Shown piece by piece: positions 1-8,836 of a stretch of DNA of 64,000 bases. The notes below the pieces were generated by a model. That model searched no databases. It was not told the DNA's origin and saw nothing but the letters and a program-made list of their open reading frames with translations. Made by a program: the position numbers and the translations under genes. The DNA lies in NCBI RefSeq assembly GCF_029813775.1, contig NZ_JARVKW010000027.1:43315-107314 (forward strand), read 5' to 3'. Source of the DNA: Streptomyces sp. DH24. GTDB taxonomy: Bacteria; Actinomycetota; Actinomycetes; Streptomycetales; Streptomycetaceae. Numbering within the stretch: position 1 is the first letter of the stretch; every line of letters starts with the position of its first letter.

Positions 1-237
1 GTGAGACATGTGCTGGTGCTGCCCGACCGAGATGCCGCGCAGGAGGCGGCCGAGGCACTCGGGGAGCGGTTCGGGCTGGACGAGGAGCCGCAGCTCGTCC
101 GGGACGCGCTGGCCGGCGAGGACGACGCCGAGGACGCGCAGTGGCTGGTCGTCCTGCGGGACGAGAAGGACCGGCTGGACCCCGCGGAGCTGGACGAGTT
201 CGCGGGCGAGTGGGACGGCTGGCGCGAGGAGCCGTGA
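1..237 (+). CDS. small acidic hypothetical protein upstream of holA
   Basis: The frame opens with GTG on the first base of the window and encodes 78 residues, so a longer upstream start cannot be excluded. The protein is very acidic, rich in Asp and Glu, and begins with a short hydrophobic strand (HVLVLP). No signal peptide, membrane segment or catalytic motif is visible. It ends 88 bp before holA on the same strand. Codon use has the strong G/C third-position bias of its neighbours, which supports real coding. I do not recognise the family and assign no function. Confidence 0.6.
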   Translation: MRHVLVLPDRDAAQEAAEALGERFGLDEEPQLVRDALAGEDDAEDAQWLVVLRDEKDRLDPAELDEFAGEWDGWREEP

Positions 238-325
238 CCCGGAGACCGGGGGCGAGCGGGACGAGCCGCCCCCCGGCACCCGGGCTCGGGCGGCGTTGTC
301 AGTGGCGCGTGCGATGCTTGTCGCG

Positions 326-1315
326 ATGGCCAGGAAGACTGCGAACGACGACCCTCTCGCCCCGGTGACCCTTGCCGTGGGCCAGGAGGACCTTCTGCTC
401 GACCGTGCCGTGCAGGAGGTGGTGGCCGCCGCCAAGGCCTCCGACGCCGACACGGACGTACGTGACCTGTCCTCGGACCAGTTGCAGCCCGGCACCCTCG
501 CCGAGCTCACCAGCCCGTCGCTCTTCGCGGAGCGCAAGGTCGTGGTCGTACGCAACGCACAGGATCTTTCGGCCGACACGATCAAGGACGTCAAGGCGTA
601 TCTCGGCGCGCCCGCCGAGGAGATCACGCTCGTGCTGCTGCACGCGGGCGGCGCCAAGGGCAAGGGCCTGCTGGACGCGGCGCGCAAGGCGGGCGCTCGT
701 GAGGTGGCCTGCCCGAAGATGACGAAGCCGGCGGACCGGCTGGCGTTCGTGCGCGGCGAGTTCCGGGCGCTGGGGCGTTCGGCGACGCCGGAGGCCTGCC
801 AGGCGCTGGTCGACGCCATCGGCAGCGATCTGCGGGAGCTGGCGTCGGCGGTGTCGCAGCTGGCCGCGGACGTCGAGGGGACGATCGACGAGGCCGTCGT
901 CGGGCGCTACTACACCGGCCGGGCCGAGGCGTCGAGCTTCACCGTCGCCGACCGGGCCGTCGAAGGCCGGACTGCGGAGGCGCTGGAGGCGTTGCGCTGG
1001 TCGCTGGCGACGGGCGTCGCGCCGGTGCTGATCACCAGCGCGCTGGCGCAGGGCGTGCGCGCGATCGGCAAGCTGTCCTCCGCGCGCGGCGGCCGTCCCG
1101 CCGACCTGGCCCGTGAGCTGGGCATGCCGCCGTGGAAGATCGACCGGGTGCGCCAGCAGAGCCGGGGCTGGACGCCGGACGGCCTGTCGGTCGCGCTGCG
1201 GGCGGTCGCCGAGGCGGACGCGGGCGTGAAGGGCGGCGGCGACGACCCCGAGTACGCGCTGGAGAAGGCGGTCGTCGCGATCGCTCGGGCGGCCCGTTCC
1301 CGAGGACGCGCGTAA
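326..1315 (+). CDS. holA: DNA polymerase III subunit delta
   Basis: 329 residues, the normal length for a delta subunit, starting MARKTANDDPLAPVTLAVGQ. HolA is the clamp-loader arm that opens the beta sliding clamp; the N-terminal half is an AAA+-like fold without a working ATPase site and the C-terminal helical collar packs against the other loader subunits. Characteristic stretches are the N-terminal LAVGQEDLLLD strand/helix and the collar segment ELGMPPWKIDRVRQQSRGW near residue 270. ATG at 326 was chosen over ATG at 314 because it matches the usual start in related proteins; neither has a good ribosome-binding site. A strong hairpin follows before the convergent rpsT. Confidence 0.93.
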   Translation: MARKTANDDPLAPVTLAVGQEDLLLDRAVQEVVAAAKASDADTDVRDLSSDQLQPGTLAELTSPSLFAERKVVVVRNAQDLSADTIKDVKAYLGAPAEEITLVLLHAGGAKGKGLLDAARKAGAREVACPKMTKPADRLAFVRGEFRALGRSATPEACQALVDAIGSDLRELASAVSQLAADVEGTIDEAVVGRYYTGRAEASSFTVADRAVEGRTAEALEALRWSLATGVAPVLITSALAQGVRAIGKLSSARGGRPADLARELGMPPWKIDRVRQQSRGWTPDGLSVALRAVAEADAGVKGGGDDPEYALEKAVVAIARAARSRGRA

Positions 1316-1338
1316 CCCCACACCCCAAGCCCTCATCG

Positions 1339-1443
1339 CACGGCGAACGCCCGCACGGCGAACGCCCGCACGGCAAACGCCCGCAAGGCAAACGCCTGCA
1401 CGGCGAACGCCTGCACGGCGAACGCCCGCACGGCGAAGGCCCC
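1339..1443. repeat. 15-bp tandem repeat, about 7 copies
   Basis: Seven head-to-tail 15-bp units (consensus CACGGCGAACGCCCG) lie just after the holA stop. They differ from each other at only a few positions. Each unit contains GGCG-AA-CGCC, a tiny inverted repeat. The last unit runs into the left arm of the holA/rpsT terminator. No gene is apparent here; the array probably arose by slippage in the 3' untranslated region. Confidence 0.85.
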
Positions 1444-1481
1444 GTCCGGTCGCTCTGGGGAAGAGCGGTGGACGGGGCCTT
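1436..1481. terminator. bidirectional hairpin terminator between holA and rpsT
   Basis: A 12-bp perfect inverted repeat (AAGGCCCCGTCC, 1436-1447, with its complement at 1470-1481) encloses a second perfect 6-bp stem (CGCTCT at 1451-1456, AGAGCG at 1462-1467). It lies between the 3' ends of two convergent genes and ends in CTT on one side and AAGG on the other, so it can serve both strands. Confidence 0.8.
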
Positions 1482-1608
1482 CGCGTCAGGCTTCTGGGGC
1501 CGCACCCGCGTGGCGAACGCAGGCCGCGTGCGGCTCCGGGGTGCCGGTCGGGAGCGGATGAGAGAGGGCCCGCTCTGGGTCCTTCCGGCGGTCAGATCAA
1601 GGAGAGAG

Positions 1609-1875
1609 TCAGCCCTTGACGGACGCGACCTTGGAAGCAAGCGCCGACTTCTTGTTGGCGGCCTGGTTCTTGTGGATGACGCCCTTCGAGACGGCCTTGT
1701 CGAGCAGACGCGCGGCATTGCGCTGGTACTCGGTGGCCTTCTCGACGTCACCCGCGGCAGCGGCCTCGCGGGCCTTGCGGATCGCGGTCTTCAGGGAGGA
1801 CTTGACGGCCTTGTTGCGCAGCCGGGCCTTCTCGTTGGTCTTGATCCGCTTGATCTGGGACTTGATGTTCGCCAC
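1609..1875 (-). CDS. rpsT: 30S ribosomal protein S20
   Basis: 88 residues starting at GTG 1875 with AGAGG a few bases upstream; the in-frame extension to 1911 has no family support. S20 binds 16S rRNA early in assembly of the small subunit. The sequence (ANIKSQIKRIKTNEKARLRN near the N-terminus, KGVIHKNQAANKKSALA near the C-terminus) is Lys/Arg/Ala-rich and fully helical, as usual for S20. It is divergent from lepA, with about 250 bp shared between the two starts, and convergent with holA across the terminator. Alternative annotation is unlikely. Confidence 0.97.
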   Translation of the reverse strand: MANIKSQIKRIKTNEKARLRNKAVKSSLKTAIRKAREAAAAGDVEKATEYQRNAARLLDKAVSKGVIHKNQAANKKSALASKVASVKG

Positions 1876-2128
1876 GAATGAGCCTCTACAGGTTCTGGCA
1901 CGGGGCCGCACGGGTCCCGCGCCGATGATTTGGTACCGGTGATTTCTTGAAGCTGTGCCTCCTGCGAGAGGGCATGAGACACAGCCACCCAGCCTACCAG
2001 CGGGCCGGAGAGTGGCCCAAACCCGTCGCGGCTCCGCAACCGTGGGACCATGGAGCCTACGTATAGACCCGATCGTTCCGACCCGAGACCGCAGACGGCT
2101 GCGGACGCCTCAAGAATCAGGACCCTGC

Positions 2129-3997
2129 GTGCCCGCGATCCCTAGCCATGTGCCCGAGCCGAGCCGTACCGACCCGGCTCTGATCCGCAATTTCTGCATC
2201 ATCGCGCACATCGACCACGGCAAGTCCACGCTCGCCGACCGGATGCTCCAGCTGACCGGAGTGGTCGAGCAGCGGCAGATGCGCGCCCAGTACCTCGACC
2301 GCATGGACATCGAGCGCGAGCGCGGCATCACGATCAAGTCCCAGGCGGTGCGGTTGCCGTGGGCCCCGACCCACGACAAGAGCAACACGCACATTCTCAA
2401 CATGATCGACACCCCGGGGCACGTCGACTTCACGTACGAGGTCTCGCGGTCGCTCGCCGCCTGCGAGGGGACCATCCTCCTCGTCGACGCCGCCCAGGGG
2501 ATCGAGGCGCAGACCCTCGCCAACCTCTACCTGGCGATGGAGAACGACCTCACGATCATCCCGGTGCTCAACAAGATCGACCTGCCGGCGGCGCAGCCGG
2601 AGAAGTTCGCCGAGGAGCTGGCGAACCTGGTCGGCTGCGACCCCGACGACGTGCTCAAGGTGTCCGCCAAGACCGGCCTGGGCGTCGAGGCGCTGCTGGA
2701 CAAGGTCGTCGCCGAGATCCCCGCCCCGGTCGGCGTCAAGGACGCCCCGGCCCGCGCGATGATCTTCGACTCGGTCTACGACTCCTACCGCGGTGTCGTG
2801 ACGTACGTCCGTGTCATCGACGGCCAGCTCAACAAGCGTGAGCGGATCCGGATGATGTCCACGAACGCGACGCACGAGCTGCTGGAGATCGGCACCAACT
2901 CGCCGGAGATGCTGTCGGCCGACGGCCTCGGCGTCGGTGAGGTGGGCTACCTCATCACCGGTGTGAAGGACGTCCGCCAGTCCAAGGTCGGTGACACGGT
3001 CACCAGCCAGCACAAGGGCGCCACGGAGGCGCTCGGCGGCTACAAGGACCCCAAGCCCATGGTCTTCTCCGGGCTGTATCCGCTGGACGGGTCCGACTAC
3101 CCCGAGCTGCGCGAGGCGCTGGACAAGCTCCAGCTCAACGACGCCGCGCTGGTCTACGAGCCGGAGACCTCCGCCGCCCTCGGCTTCGGTTTCCGCGTCG
3201 GCTTCCTCGGTCTGCTGCACCTCGACGTGATCCGTGAGCGCCTGGAGCGCGAGTTCGGCCTCGACCTGATCGCCACCGCGCCGAACGTGGTCTACCGCGT
3301 GGTCATGGAGGACGGCTCGGAGCACACCGTCACCAACCCGAGCGAGTTCCCCGAGGGGAAGATCGGCGAGGTGTACGAGCCGGTCGTGCGCGCGACCATC
3401 CTGGCGCCGAGCGAGTTCATCGGCTCGATCATGGAGCTGTGCCAGACCCGGCGCGGCACCCTGCTCGGCATGGACTACCTGTCCGAGGACCGGGTGGAGA
3501 TCCGCTACACCCTGCCGCTCGCGGAGATCGTCTTCGACTTCTTCGACCAGCTGAAGTCGAAGACCCGCGGCTACGCCTCCCTCGACTACGAGCCCACCGG
3601 CGAGCAGACCTCCAGCCTGGTCAAGGTCGACATCCTGCTGCACGGCGACAAGGTGGACGCGTTCTCCGCGATCACCCACAGGGACCAGGCGTACGCCTAT
3701 GGCGTGCGGCTGGTGGCCAAGCTGAAGGAGCTGATCCCGCGGCAGGCCTTCGAGGTGCCGGTGCAGGCCGCCATCGGCTCCCGGGTCATCGCCCGCGAGA
3801 CCATCCGCGCCATCCGCAAGGACGTCCTGGCCAAGTGCTACGGCGGTGACATCTCCCGTAAGCGGAAGCTGCTGGAGAAGCAGAAGGAAGGCAAGAAGCG
3901 GATGAAGATGGTGGGTTCCGTGGAGGTCCCGCAGGAGGCCTTCATCGCCGTCCTCTCCAGCGACGACGGCGCGGCATCGGCCAAGGGCAAGAAGTGA
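2129..3997 (+). CDS. lepA: elongation factor 4, ribosome back-translocase LepA
   Basis: 622 residues from GTG 2129; the open frame extends upstream to 1955 but the family begins near MPAIPSHVPEP. LepA is a translational GTPase that remodels stalled or mistranslocated ribosomes and affects initiation. G-motifs are clear: G1 AHIDHGKST about 26-34, G3 DTPGH 94-98, G4 NKID 148-151. The LepA-specific C-terminus is present (RKRKLLEKQKEGKKRMKMVG near 590), basic and tRNA-facing. The hairpin at 4037-4074 ends transcription. rpsT-lepA divergence is a standing arrangement in streptomycetes. Confidence 0.97.
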   Translation: MPAIPSHVPEPSRTDPALIRNFCIIAHIDHGKSTLADRMLQLTGVVEQRQMRAQYLDRMDIERERGITIKSQAVRLPWAPTHDKSNTHILNMIDTPGHVDFTYEVSRSLAACEGTILLVDAAQGIEAQTLANLYLAMENDLTIIPVLNKIDLPAAQPEKFAEELANLVGCDPDDVLKVSAKTGLGVEALLDKVVAEIPAPVGVKDAPARAMIFDSVYDSYRGVVTYVRVIDGQLNKRERIRMMSTNATHELLEIGTNSPEMLSADGLGVGEVGYLITGVKDVRQSKVGDTVTSQHKGATEALGGYKDPKPMVFSGLYPLDGSDYPELREALDKLQLNDAALVYEPETSAALGFGFRVGFLGLLHLDVIRERLEREFGLDLIATAPNVVYRVVMEDGSEHTVTNPSEFPEGKIGEVYEPVVRATILAPSEFIGSIMELCQTRRGTLLGMDYLSEDRVEIRYTLPLAEIVFDFFDQLKSKTRGYASLDYEPTGEQTSSLVKVDILLHGDKVDAFSAITHRDQAYAYGVRLVAKLKELIPRQAFEVPVQAAIGSRVIARETIRAIRKDVLAKCYGGDISRKRKLLEKQKEGKKRMKMVGSVEVPQEAFIAVLSSDDGAASAKGKK

Positions 3998-4036
3998 CCG
4001 CCGGTTACGGCTGATCGTCCACCCGAACCGGGCGGA

Positions 4037-4074
4037 ACAGGGGCCTGTCGTACGAAAGTGCGGCGGGCCCCTGT
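4037..4074. terminator. hairpin downstream of lepA
   Basis: Perfect 9-bp stem ACAGGGGCC (4037-4045) with GGCCCCTGT (4066-4074) around a 20-nt loop, 40 bp after the lepA stop. No T-run follows, which is common for terminators in high-GC actinobacteria. Confidence 0.7.
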
Positions 4075-4167
4075 GCATTCACCGGGTGGCTGTCTGTAGG
4101 AAGTGACAGGGCGCAGGCCCTTACGTACTGGCCGGATGCGCTTTACCCTGATGCCTGCTCGATAGTT

Positions 4168-4177
4168 ACTCGCGAGT
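4168..4177. promoter_or_regulatory. palindrome ACTCGCGAGT, candidate operator of the acyl-CoA ligase gene
   Basis: A perfect 10-bp palindrome in an AT-richer context (GTTACTCGCGAGTTAAAC) lies about 70 bp before the ligase start and just after TTTACCCT, a possible -10 region. TetR-type repressors of fatty-acid genes in actinobacteria use palindromes of this size, but the regulator here is not identifiable. The position downstream of the putative -10 fits repression. Confidence 0.45.
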
Positions 4178-4245
4178 TAAACAAGCTCGCGGGGAGAACC
4201 AGCCGCACTGAGCCAGCCGCACTGCCGCGGGCCCCGGAGGATGTC

Positions 4246-6120
4246 GTGAGCGACGCACAGACACTGATCGAGAACCGTCCGCCGTCCGTGGCGGGCCTCT
4301 TCCTGGAGCGCGTGGCGGCCACGCCCGATGCCGAGGCCTACCGCTATCCGGTGCCCGCCGCATCCGGTGCGGGCCCGGACGACTGGAAGTCCCTGACCTG
4401 GGCGCAGGCCGCCGAGCGGGTCCACGCCATCGCGGCCGGACTCATCGAGCTGGGCGTGCAGCCGGAGCAGCGCGTCGCGCTCGCCTCCTCGACCCGCATC
4501 GAGTGGATCCTCGCCGACCTCGGCATCATGTGCGCCGGCGCGGCCACGACGACGGTCTACCCGCAGACCAACGCGGAGGAGTCGGCGTACATCCTCTCCG
4601 ACTCCGAGAGCCGGGTGCTGATCGCCGAGAACGCCGACCAGCTCGCCAAGGCCCGCGAGAAGCGCGGCGAGCTGCCCGAGCTCACCCACGTCGTGGTGAT
4701 CGACGGGGCGGGCGTGGAGACCAGCGACTGGGTTCTCACGCTCGCCGAGCTGGAGGCCCGTGGCGCGGCCCGCCTGGACAAGGACCCCGAGCTGATCAGG
4801 CAGCGGGTCGGCGCGATCACCAAGGACCAGCTCGCCACCCTCATCTACACCTCCGGCACCACCGGCCGTCCCAAGGGCGTGCGCCTGCCGCACGACAACT
4901 GGTCGTACATGGCGAAGGCGATCGCCGCGACCGGGCTGGTCGGCGGCGACGACGTGCAGTACCTGTGGCTGCCGCTCGCGCACGTCTTCGGCAAGGTGCT
5001 CACCTCCGGCCAGATCGAGGTGGGGCACGTCACCGCCGTCGACGGCCGCGTCGACAAGATCATCGAGAACCTGCCGGTCGTGCGGCCGACGTACATGGCG
5101 GCCGTGCCGCGCATCTTCGAGAAGGTCTACAACGGGGTCGCGGCCAAGGCCCGCGCGGGCGGCGGCGCCAAGTACAAGATCTTCCAGTGGGCGGCCGGCG
5201 TGGCCCGCGAGTACGCCAAGGTCACCCAGGACAACTTCCGCCGCACCGGCGTCGCGAGCGCCCCCTTCGGGCTGACCGCCAAGCACAACGTCGCCGACAA
5301 GCTCGTCTACGCCAAGATCCGCGACGCCTTCGGCGGCAACCTGCGCGCCTGCGTCTCCGGCTCGGCCGCGCTCGCCCCCGACATCGGCTACTTCTTCGCC
5401 GGCGCCGGCATCCACATCCTGGAGGGCTACGGCCTCACCGAGTCCTCCGCGGCGTCCTTCGTCAACCCCGGCGAGGCCTACCGCACCGGCACGGTCGGCA
5501 AGCCGCTGCCCGGCACCGAGGTGCGCATCGCCGACGACGGCGAGATCCTGCTGCGCGGCCCCGGCATCATGGAGGGCTACCACGGGCTGCCCGAGAAGAC
5601 CGCCGAGGTCCTGGAGGCGGACGGCTGGTTCCACACCGGCGACATCGGCGAGCTCTCCCCGGACGGCTACCTGCGGATCACCGACCGCAAGAAGGACCTC
5701 ATCAAGACCTCCGGCGGCAAGTACGTGGCGCCCGCCGAGGTCGAGGGCCGGTTCAAGGCGATCTGCCCGTACGTCTCCAACATCCTGGTGCACGGCGCCG
5801 ACCGGAACTACTGCACCGCCCTCATCGCCCTGGACGAGATGGCGATCACCGAGTGGGCCAAGGAGAACGGCCTGGAGGGCAAGCCGTACGCCGAGATCGT
5901 CGCCGCGCCGGTCACCGTCGAGATGGTCGACGGCTACGTCAAGCAGCTCAACGAGGGCCTGCAGCGCTGGCAGACCATCAAGAAGTTCCGCCTGCTGCCG
6001 CGCGACCTCGACGTCGAGCACGGCGAGATCACCCCGAGCCTGAAGCTGAAGCGGCCCGTGGTCGAGCGCGAGTACAAGCACCTCATCGAGGAGATGTACG
6101 AGGGATCGCGCGAAGCGTGA
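4246..6120 (+). CDS. AMP-dependent synthetase, long-chain fatty-acyl-CoA ligase
   Basis: 624 residues from GTG 4246, with GGAGG 5-9 bp upstream; ATG 4241 is out of frame and stops at once. It activates a carboxylic acid, probably a long-chain fatty acid, to acyl-AMP and then acyl-CoA in the cytosol. Adenylate-forming motifs: P-loop YTSGTTGRPKG at 201-211, GYGLTESSA near 400, WFHTGDIGEL near 465, DRKKDLIKTSGGKYVAP near 483 with the hinge Asp. C-terminal catalytic Lys is in the SLKLKRP tail. Overall FadD15/long-chain ligase type. It stands alone between two strong terminators and a candidate operator; substrate chain length cannot be read from sequence. Confidence 0.9.
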   Translation: MSDAQTLIENRPPSVAGLFLERVAATPDAEAYRYPVPAASGAGPDDWKSLTWAQAAERVHAIAAGLIELGVQPEQRVALASSTRIEWILADLGIMCAGAATTTVYPQTNAEESAYILSDSESRVLIAENADQLAKAREKRGELPELTHVVVIDGAGVETSDWVLTLAELEARGAARLDKDPELIRQRVGAITKDQLATLIYTSGTTGRPKGVRLPHDNWSYMAKAIAATGLVGGDDVQYLWLPLAHVFGKVLTSGQIEVGHVTAVDGRVDKIIENLPVVRPTYMAAVPRIFEKVYNGVAAKARAGGGAKYKIFQWAAGVAREYAKVTQDNFRRTGVASAPFGLTAKHNVADKLVYAKIRDAFGGNLRACVSGSAALAPDIGYFFAGAGIHILEGYGLTESSAASFVNPGEAYRTGTVGKPLPGTEVRIADDGEILLRGPGIMEGYHGLPEKTAEVLEADGWFHTGDIGELSPDGYLRITDRKKDLIKTSGGKYVAPAEVEGRFKAICPYVSNILVHGADRNYCTALIALDEMAITEWAKENGLEGKPYAEIVAAPVTVEMVDGYVKQLNEGLQRWQTIKKFRLLPRDLDVEHGEITPSLKLKRPVVEREYKHLIEEMYEGSREA

Positions 6121-6126
6121 CTCCCG

Positions 6127-6169
6127 CGGGCGCGGGCGGCGCACACCCCCCGGGCGCCGCCCGCGCCCG
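6127..6169. terminator. strong intrinsic terminator after the acyl-CoA ligase
   Basis: Perfect 15-bp stem CGGGCGCGGGCGGCG (6127-6141) with its complement at 6155-6169 and a 13-nt loop, starting 7 bp after the stop codon and followed by TTTCTCCCC. This is the best textbook terminator in the window. Confidence 0.9.
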
Positions 6170-6376
6170 TTTCTCCCCTCACGCAACCCCGGGGCCGGGT
6201 CCTGGCCGAATCAGGCGCTTCCGTGCCGGTTTCCGACCGGTGCAAGCACACCCGTAGCACGTTTTCCGCCCATGACCACCCACTTTTGGTAACTCCCCGC
6301 GTATGGGCGCAGTCGGTCTGTCACGCTGTCGGCAACGACCGAGGCGCACTCGTACCGATCGTCCGGGGAGCTGTCC

Positions 6377-8290
6377 ATGGGGGCCATTCCGACGCAACGG
6401 GAGATCCTCTCCCGTACCGCCGAGGCGCCCGCGCCGCAGCACCACGCGCGGGCGCACGCCGGCCTGCCCGGCAGCAGCCTCGCCCCCGGCTCGGCCCGCG
6501 CCCTGGTGCGCGGCGCCCTCGCCGACTGGGCCGACCGCGGTCTGCCCGGCGCCGACCGGCTCACCGACCGGCTCGCGGACGACGCCGGCCTCGTCGTGAG
6601 CGAGCTCGTCACCAACGCGGTCGTGCACGCCGGCACCGACGTCGAGCTCTCCTTACAGCTGGACGAGGACACCGGCACCCTGCTGCTGGAGGTCAGCGAC
6701 CACCACCCCTCGCGCGCCCCGCGCGACGGCCACGCCGAACCGCCCGACGAGCCGCCCGAGTACGGGCGCGGCCTGCGCCTGGTCGCCTCGCTCGCCGAGA
6801 GCTGGGGCATCACCTACCGCCCGGACACCAAGACCGTGTGGGCCCGGCTGCCCGTCACCGCCCGGGACGAGGACGGCGTGTTCCCGGTGGACCCCGGCGG
6901 ACTCGGTGCCGCGGGCCTGCTCGCGCCCGAGCCGCCCCGCGACTGGCGGGCCGCCGAGGAGAGCCGCGACGCGGACTGGCTGAACCGGGGCGCCCTGTCC
7001 TTCCTCGCCGAGGCGTCCGGACTGCTCGCCGGACAGCTCGACGAGGACCTCGTCGCCTCCCTCACCGCCCAGCTGATCGTGCCGCGGCTCGCCGACTGGT
7101 GCGCGGTGTGGCTGGAGGACGAGTCCACCGGCCGCGGCGGCAGGGCCGACGGCCCCTGGGCGCCCGGCGCGCGGCTGGCCCGCGTGTGGCACGGCAGCGA
7201 GAACCGCATCGAGGAACTGCGCGCCGCCCTGGAGAAGGACCCGCCCCGGCTGCCCGACCCGATGACCTCCGGACCCGTCCCCCACCCGTGGCCCGCGCAG
7301 GCGCTCGGCCCGCACGGCGTCTACGGCACGGCACTGGCGTACCGGCTCGTCGCGGGCGGTCGGCCGCTGGGCACGCTCGTCATCGGGCGGGCCGGCACGC
7401 CCCGCTTCCCTGACGAGATCACCGGCCTGGTCGAGGACCTCGGCCGCCGGGTGGCGCTCGCCGTCGGGGCGGCCCGGCAGTACGCCCGGCAGGTCACCAT
7501 CAGCTCCGTCCTGCAACGCGGCCTGCTGCCCGGCGCGGTCGCCGAGATACCGGGCGTGCGCAGCGCCCTCGTCCACGAGCCGTGCGACCAGGGCGGGCCG
7601 AGCGGCGACTTCTACGACCTGTTCCCGGCCGGCGAGGGCCGCTGGTGCTTCGCCGTCGGCGACGTCCAGGGCAAGGGGCCCGAGGCCGCCGTCGTCATCG
7701 GGCTCGCCCGGCCCTGGCTGCGGCTGCTCGCCCGCGAGGGGTACGGCGTCGCCGACGTCCTCGACCGCCTCAACCAGCTCCTCCTCGACGACGCGACGGA
7801 GGCCGCGGACGCGGCGGCCCGCGCCCTGGCCGGCGGCCGGCCCGCGGGCCCCGGCGACGGCCCGCAGACCCGGTTCCTCTCCCTTCTCTACGGGGAGCTG
7901 GTGCTCGTGGAGACGGCGGCCGGGCCCGGCATCCGCTGCACCCTCGCCTCCGCCGGGCACCCGCTGCCGCTGCTCCTCGGCGCCGACGGCCGGGTCCACA
8001 CGGCGGCGAGGCCGCAGACGCTGCTCGGCGTCGTGGAGGACGAGACGTACGTCAGCGAGACCTTCGAGCTGCGGTCCGGCGACACGCTGCTGTGCGTCAC
8101 GGACGGCGTGACCGAGCGGCGCTGCGGATCACGCCAGTTCGACGACGAGGACGGGCTGGCGGTCGCCCTCGCGGGCTGCGCCGGGCTGGACGCGGAGCTG
8201 ATCGCGGAGCGCATCCGCGGCCTGGTCCACGACTTCGGCACCCGCCCACCGGAGGACGACCTGGCCCTCCTGGTGCTCCAGGCCGAGTGA
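6377..8290 (+). CDS. HATPase-GAF-SpoIIE phosphatase fusion (anti-sigma kinase/phosphatase), TTA-containing
   Basis: 637 residues from ATG 6377 with GGGGAG upstream. Three regions are visible. An N-terminal RsbW-like ATPase (about 25-160) has ELVTNAVVHAG as N-box and YGRGLRLV as G-box. A GAF-like middle lies at about 200-370. A C-terminal PP2C/SpoIIE phosphatase (about 390-637) has GDFYDLF, VGDVQGKGPEAA, TDGVTE and DDLALL, which supply the metal-binding Asp residues. Such proteins phosphorylate and dephosphorylate anti-sigma antagonists and so set sigma-factor activity. Codon 93 is TTA (6653-6655), the codon read by the bldA tRNA, which suggests expression tied to development. There is no membrane segment, so the sensor input is cytosolic. 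Partner sigma and anti-sigma-antagonist genes are not nearby. Confidence 0.92.
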   Translation: MGAIPTQREILSRTAEAPAPQHHARAHAGLPGSSLAPGSARALVRGALADWADRGLPGADRLTDRLADDAGLVVSELVTNAVVHAGTDVELSLQLDEDTGTLLLEVSDHHPSRAPRDGHAEPPDEPPEYGRGLRLVASLAESWGITYRPDTKTVWARLPVTARDEDGVFPVDPGGLGAAGLLAPEPPRDWRAAEESRDADWLNRGALSFLAEASGLLAGQLDEDLVASLTAQLIVPRLADWCAVWLEDESTGRGGRADGPWAPGARLARVWHGSENRIEELRAALEKDPPRLPDPMTSGPVPHPWPAQALGPHGVYGTALAYRLVAGGRPLGTLVIGRAGTPRFPDEITGLVEDLGRRVALAVGAARQYARQVTISSVLQRGLLPGAVAEIPGVRSALVHEPCDQGGPSGDFYDLFPAGEGRWCFAVGDVQGKGPEAAVVIGLARPWLRLLAREGYGVADVLDRLNQLLLDDATEAADAAARALAGGRPAGPGDGPQTRFLSLLYGELVLVETAAGPGIRCTLASAGHPLPLLLGADGRVHTAARPQTLLGVVEDETYVSETFELRSGDTLLCVTDGVTERRCGSRQFDDEDGLAVALAGCAGLDAELIAERIRGLVHDFGTRPPEDDLALLVLQAE

Positions 8291-8780
8291 GGGCGGGTCC
8301 GGGGGGACGGTGTCGGGTCCGGGCGACGGTGTCGGGTCCGGGGGCGGCGGCTGGTCCGGGGGACGGTGGCAGGTCTCGGGGGCGGGGCCCTGGCGGCGGT
8401 GGCCGGTCCCGGGGACGGCGGCCGGTCCTGGGGACGGCGGCCGGTGCCGGTGCTGGGGACGGCGGCCGGTGCGAGCGGCGGCGGGCCCGCGGGACGGCCG
8501 GTCCGAGTGGCGGCGGGCCCGCGGGACGGCCGGTCCGAGTGGCGGCGGGCACTGGGCACGGTTCCCGATCCGGGGCGGCGGGCCCGGGGACGGCGGCCGG
8601 TGCTGGGGACGGCGGCCGTCCTGGAGACGACGGCCGGTGCGAGCGACGGCGGGCGCGGGAGACGGCCGGTGCGAGCGAGGGCTGGCCCGGGGGACGGCCG
8701 GTCCGAGCGGCGGCGGGCACCGGACACGGTGGCCGGTCCGGAGGGCGGCCGGTCCGCGTGACGGTGGCAGCCGCCCCGCG
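8291..8780. repeat. about 490 bp of degenerate GC-rich repeats, no gene
   Basis: Between the SpoIIE-type gene and hemW lies a block built from variants of GGGGACGGCGGCCGGT and GGCGGCGGGC. The clearest part is a perfect 32-bp direct repeat (8477-8508 and 8509-8540) with 11 bases of a third copy. All six frames stay open for long stretches because stop codons are rare in such DNA, and the translations are Gly/Arg/Ala/Pro low-complexity. I see no ribosome-binding site or conserved protein. It is best read as an expanded minisatellite. Confidence 0.8.
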
Positions 8781-8836
8781 GCGTGTGGTGCCGCCGACCG
8801 CCGGGCCATGGCGCCCGGTGCTGGACAATGGAGTAC

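Noticed and set aside
8291..8780. Gly/Arg-rich protein encoded by the repeat block
   Set aside because: All frames are open by composition, no ribosome-binding site and no conserved start.
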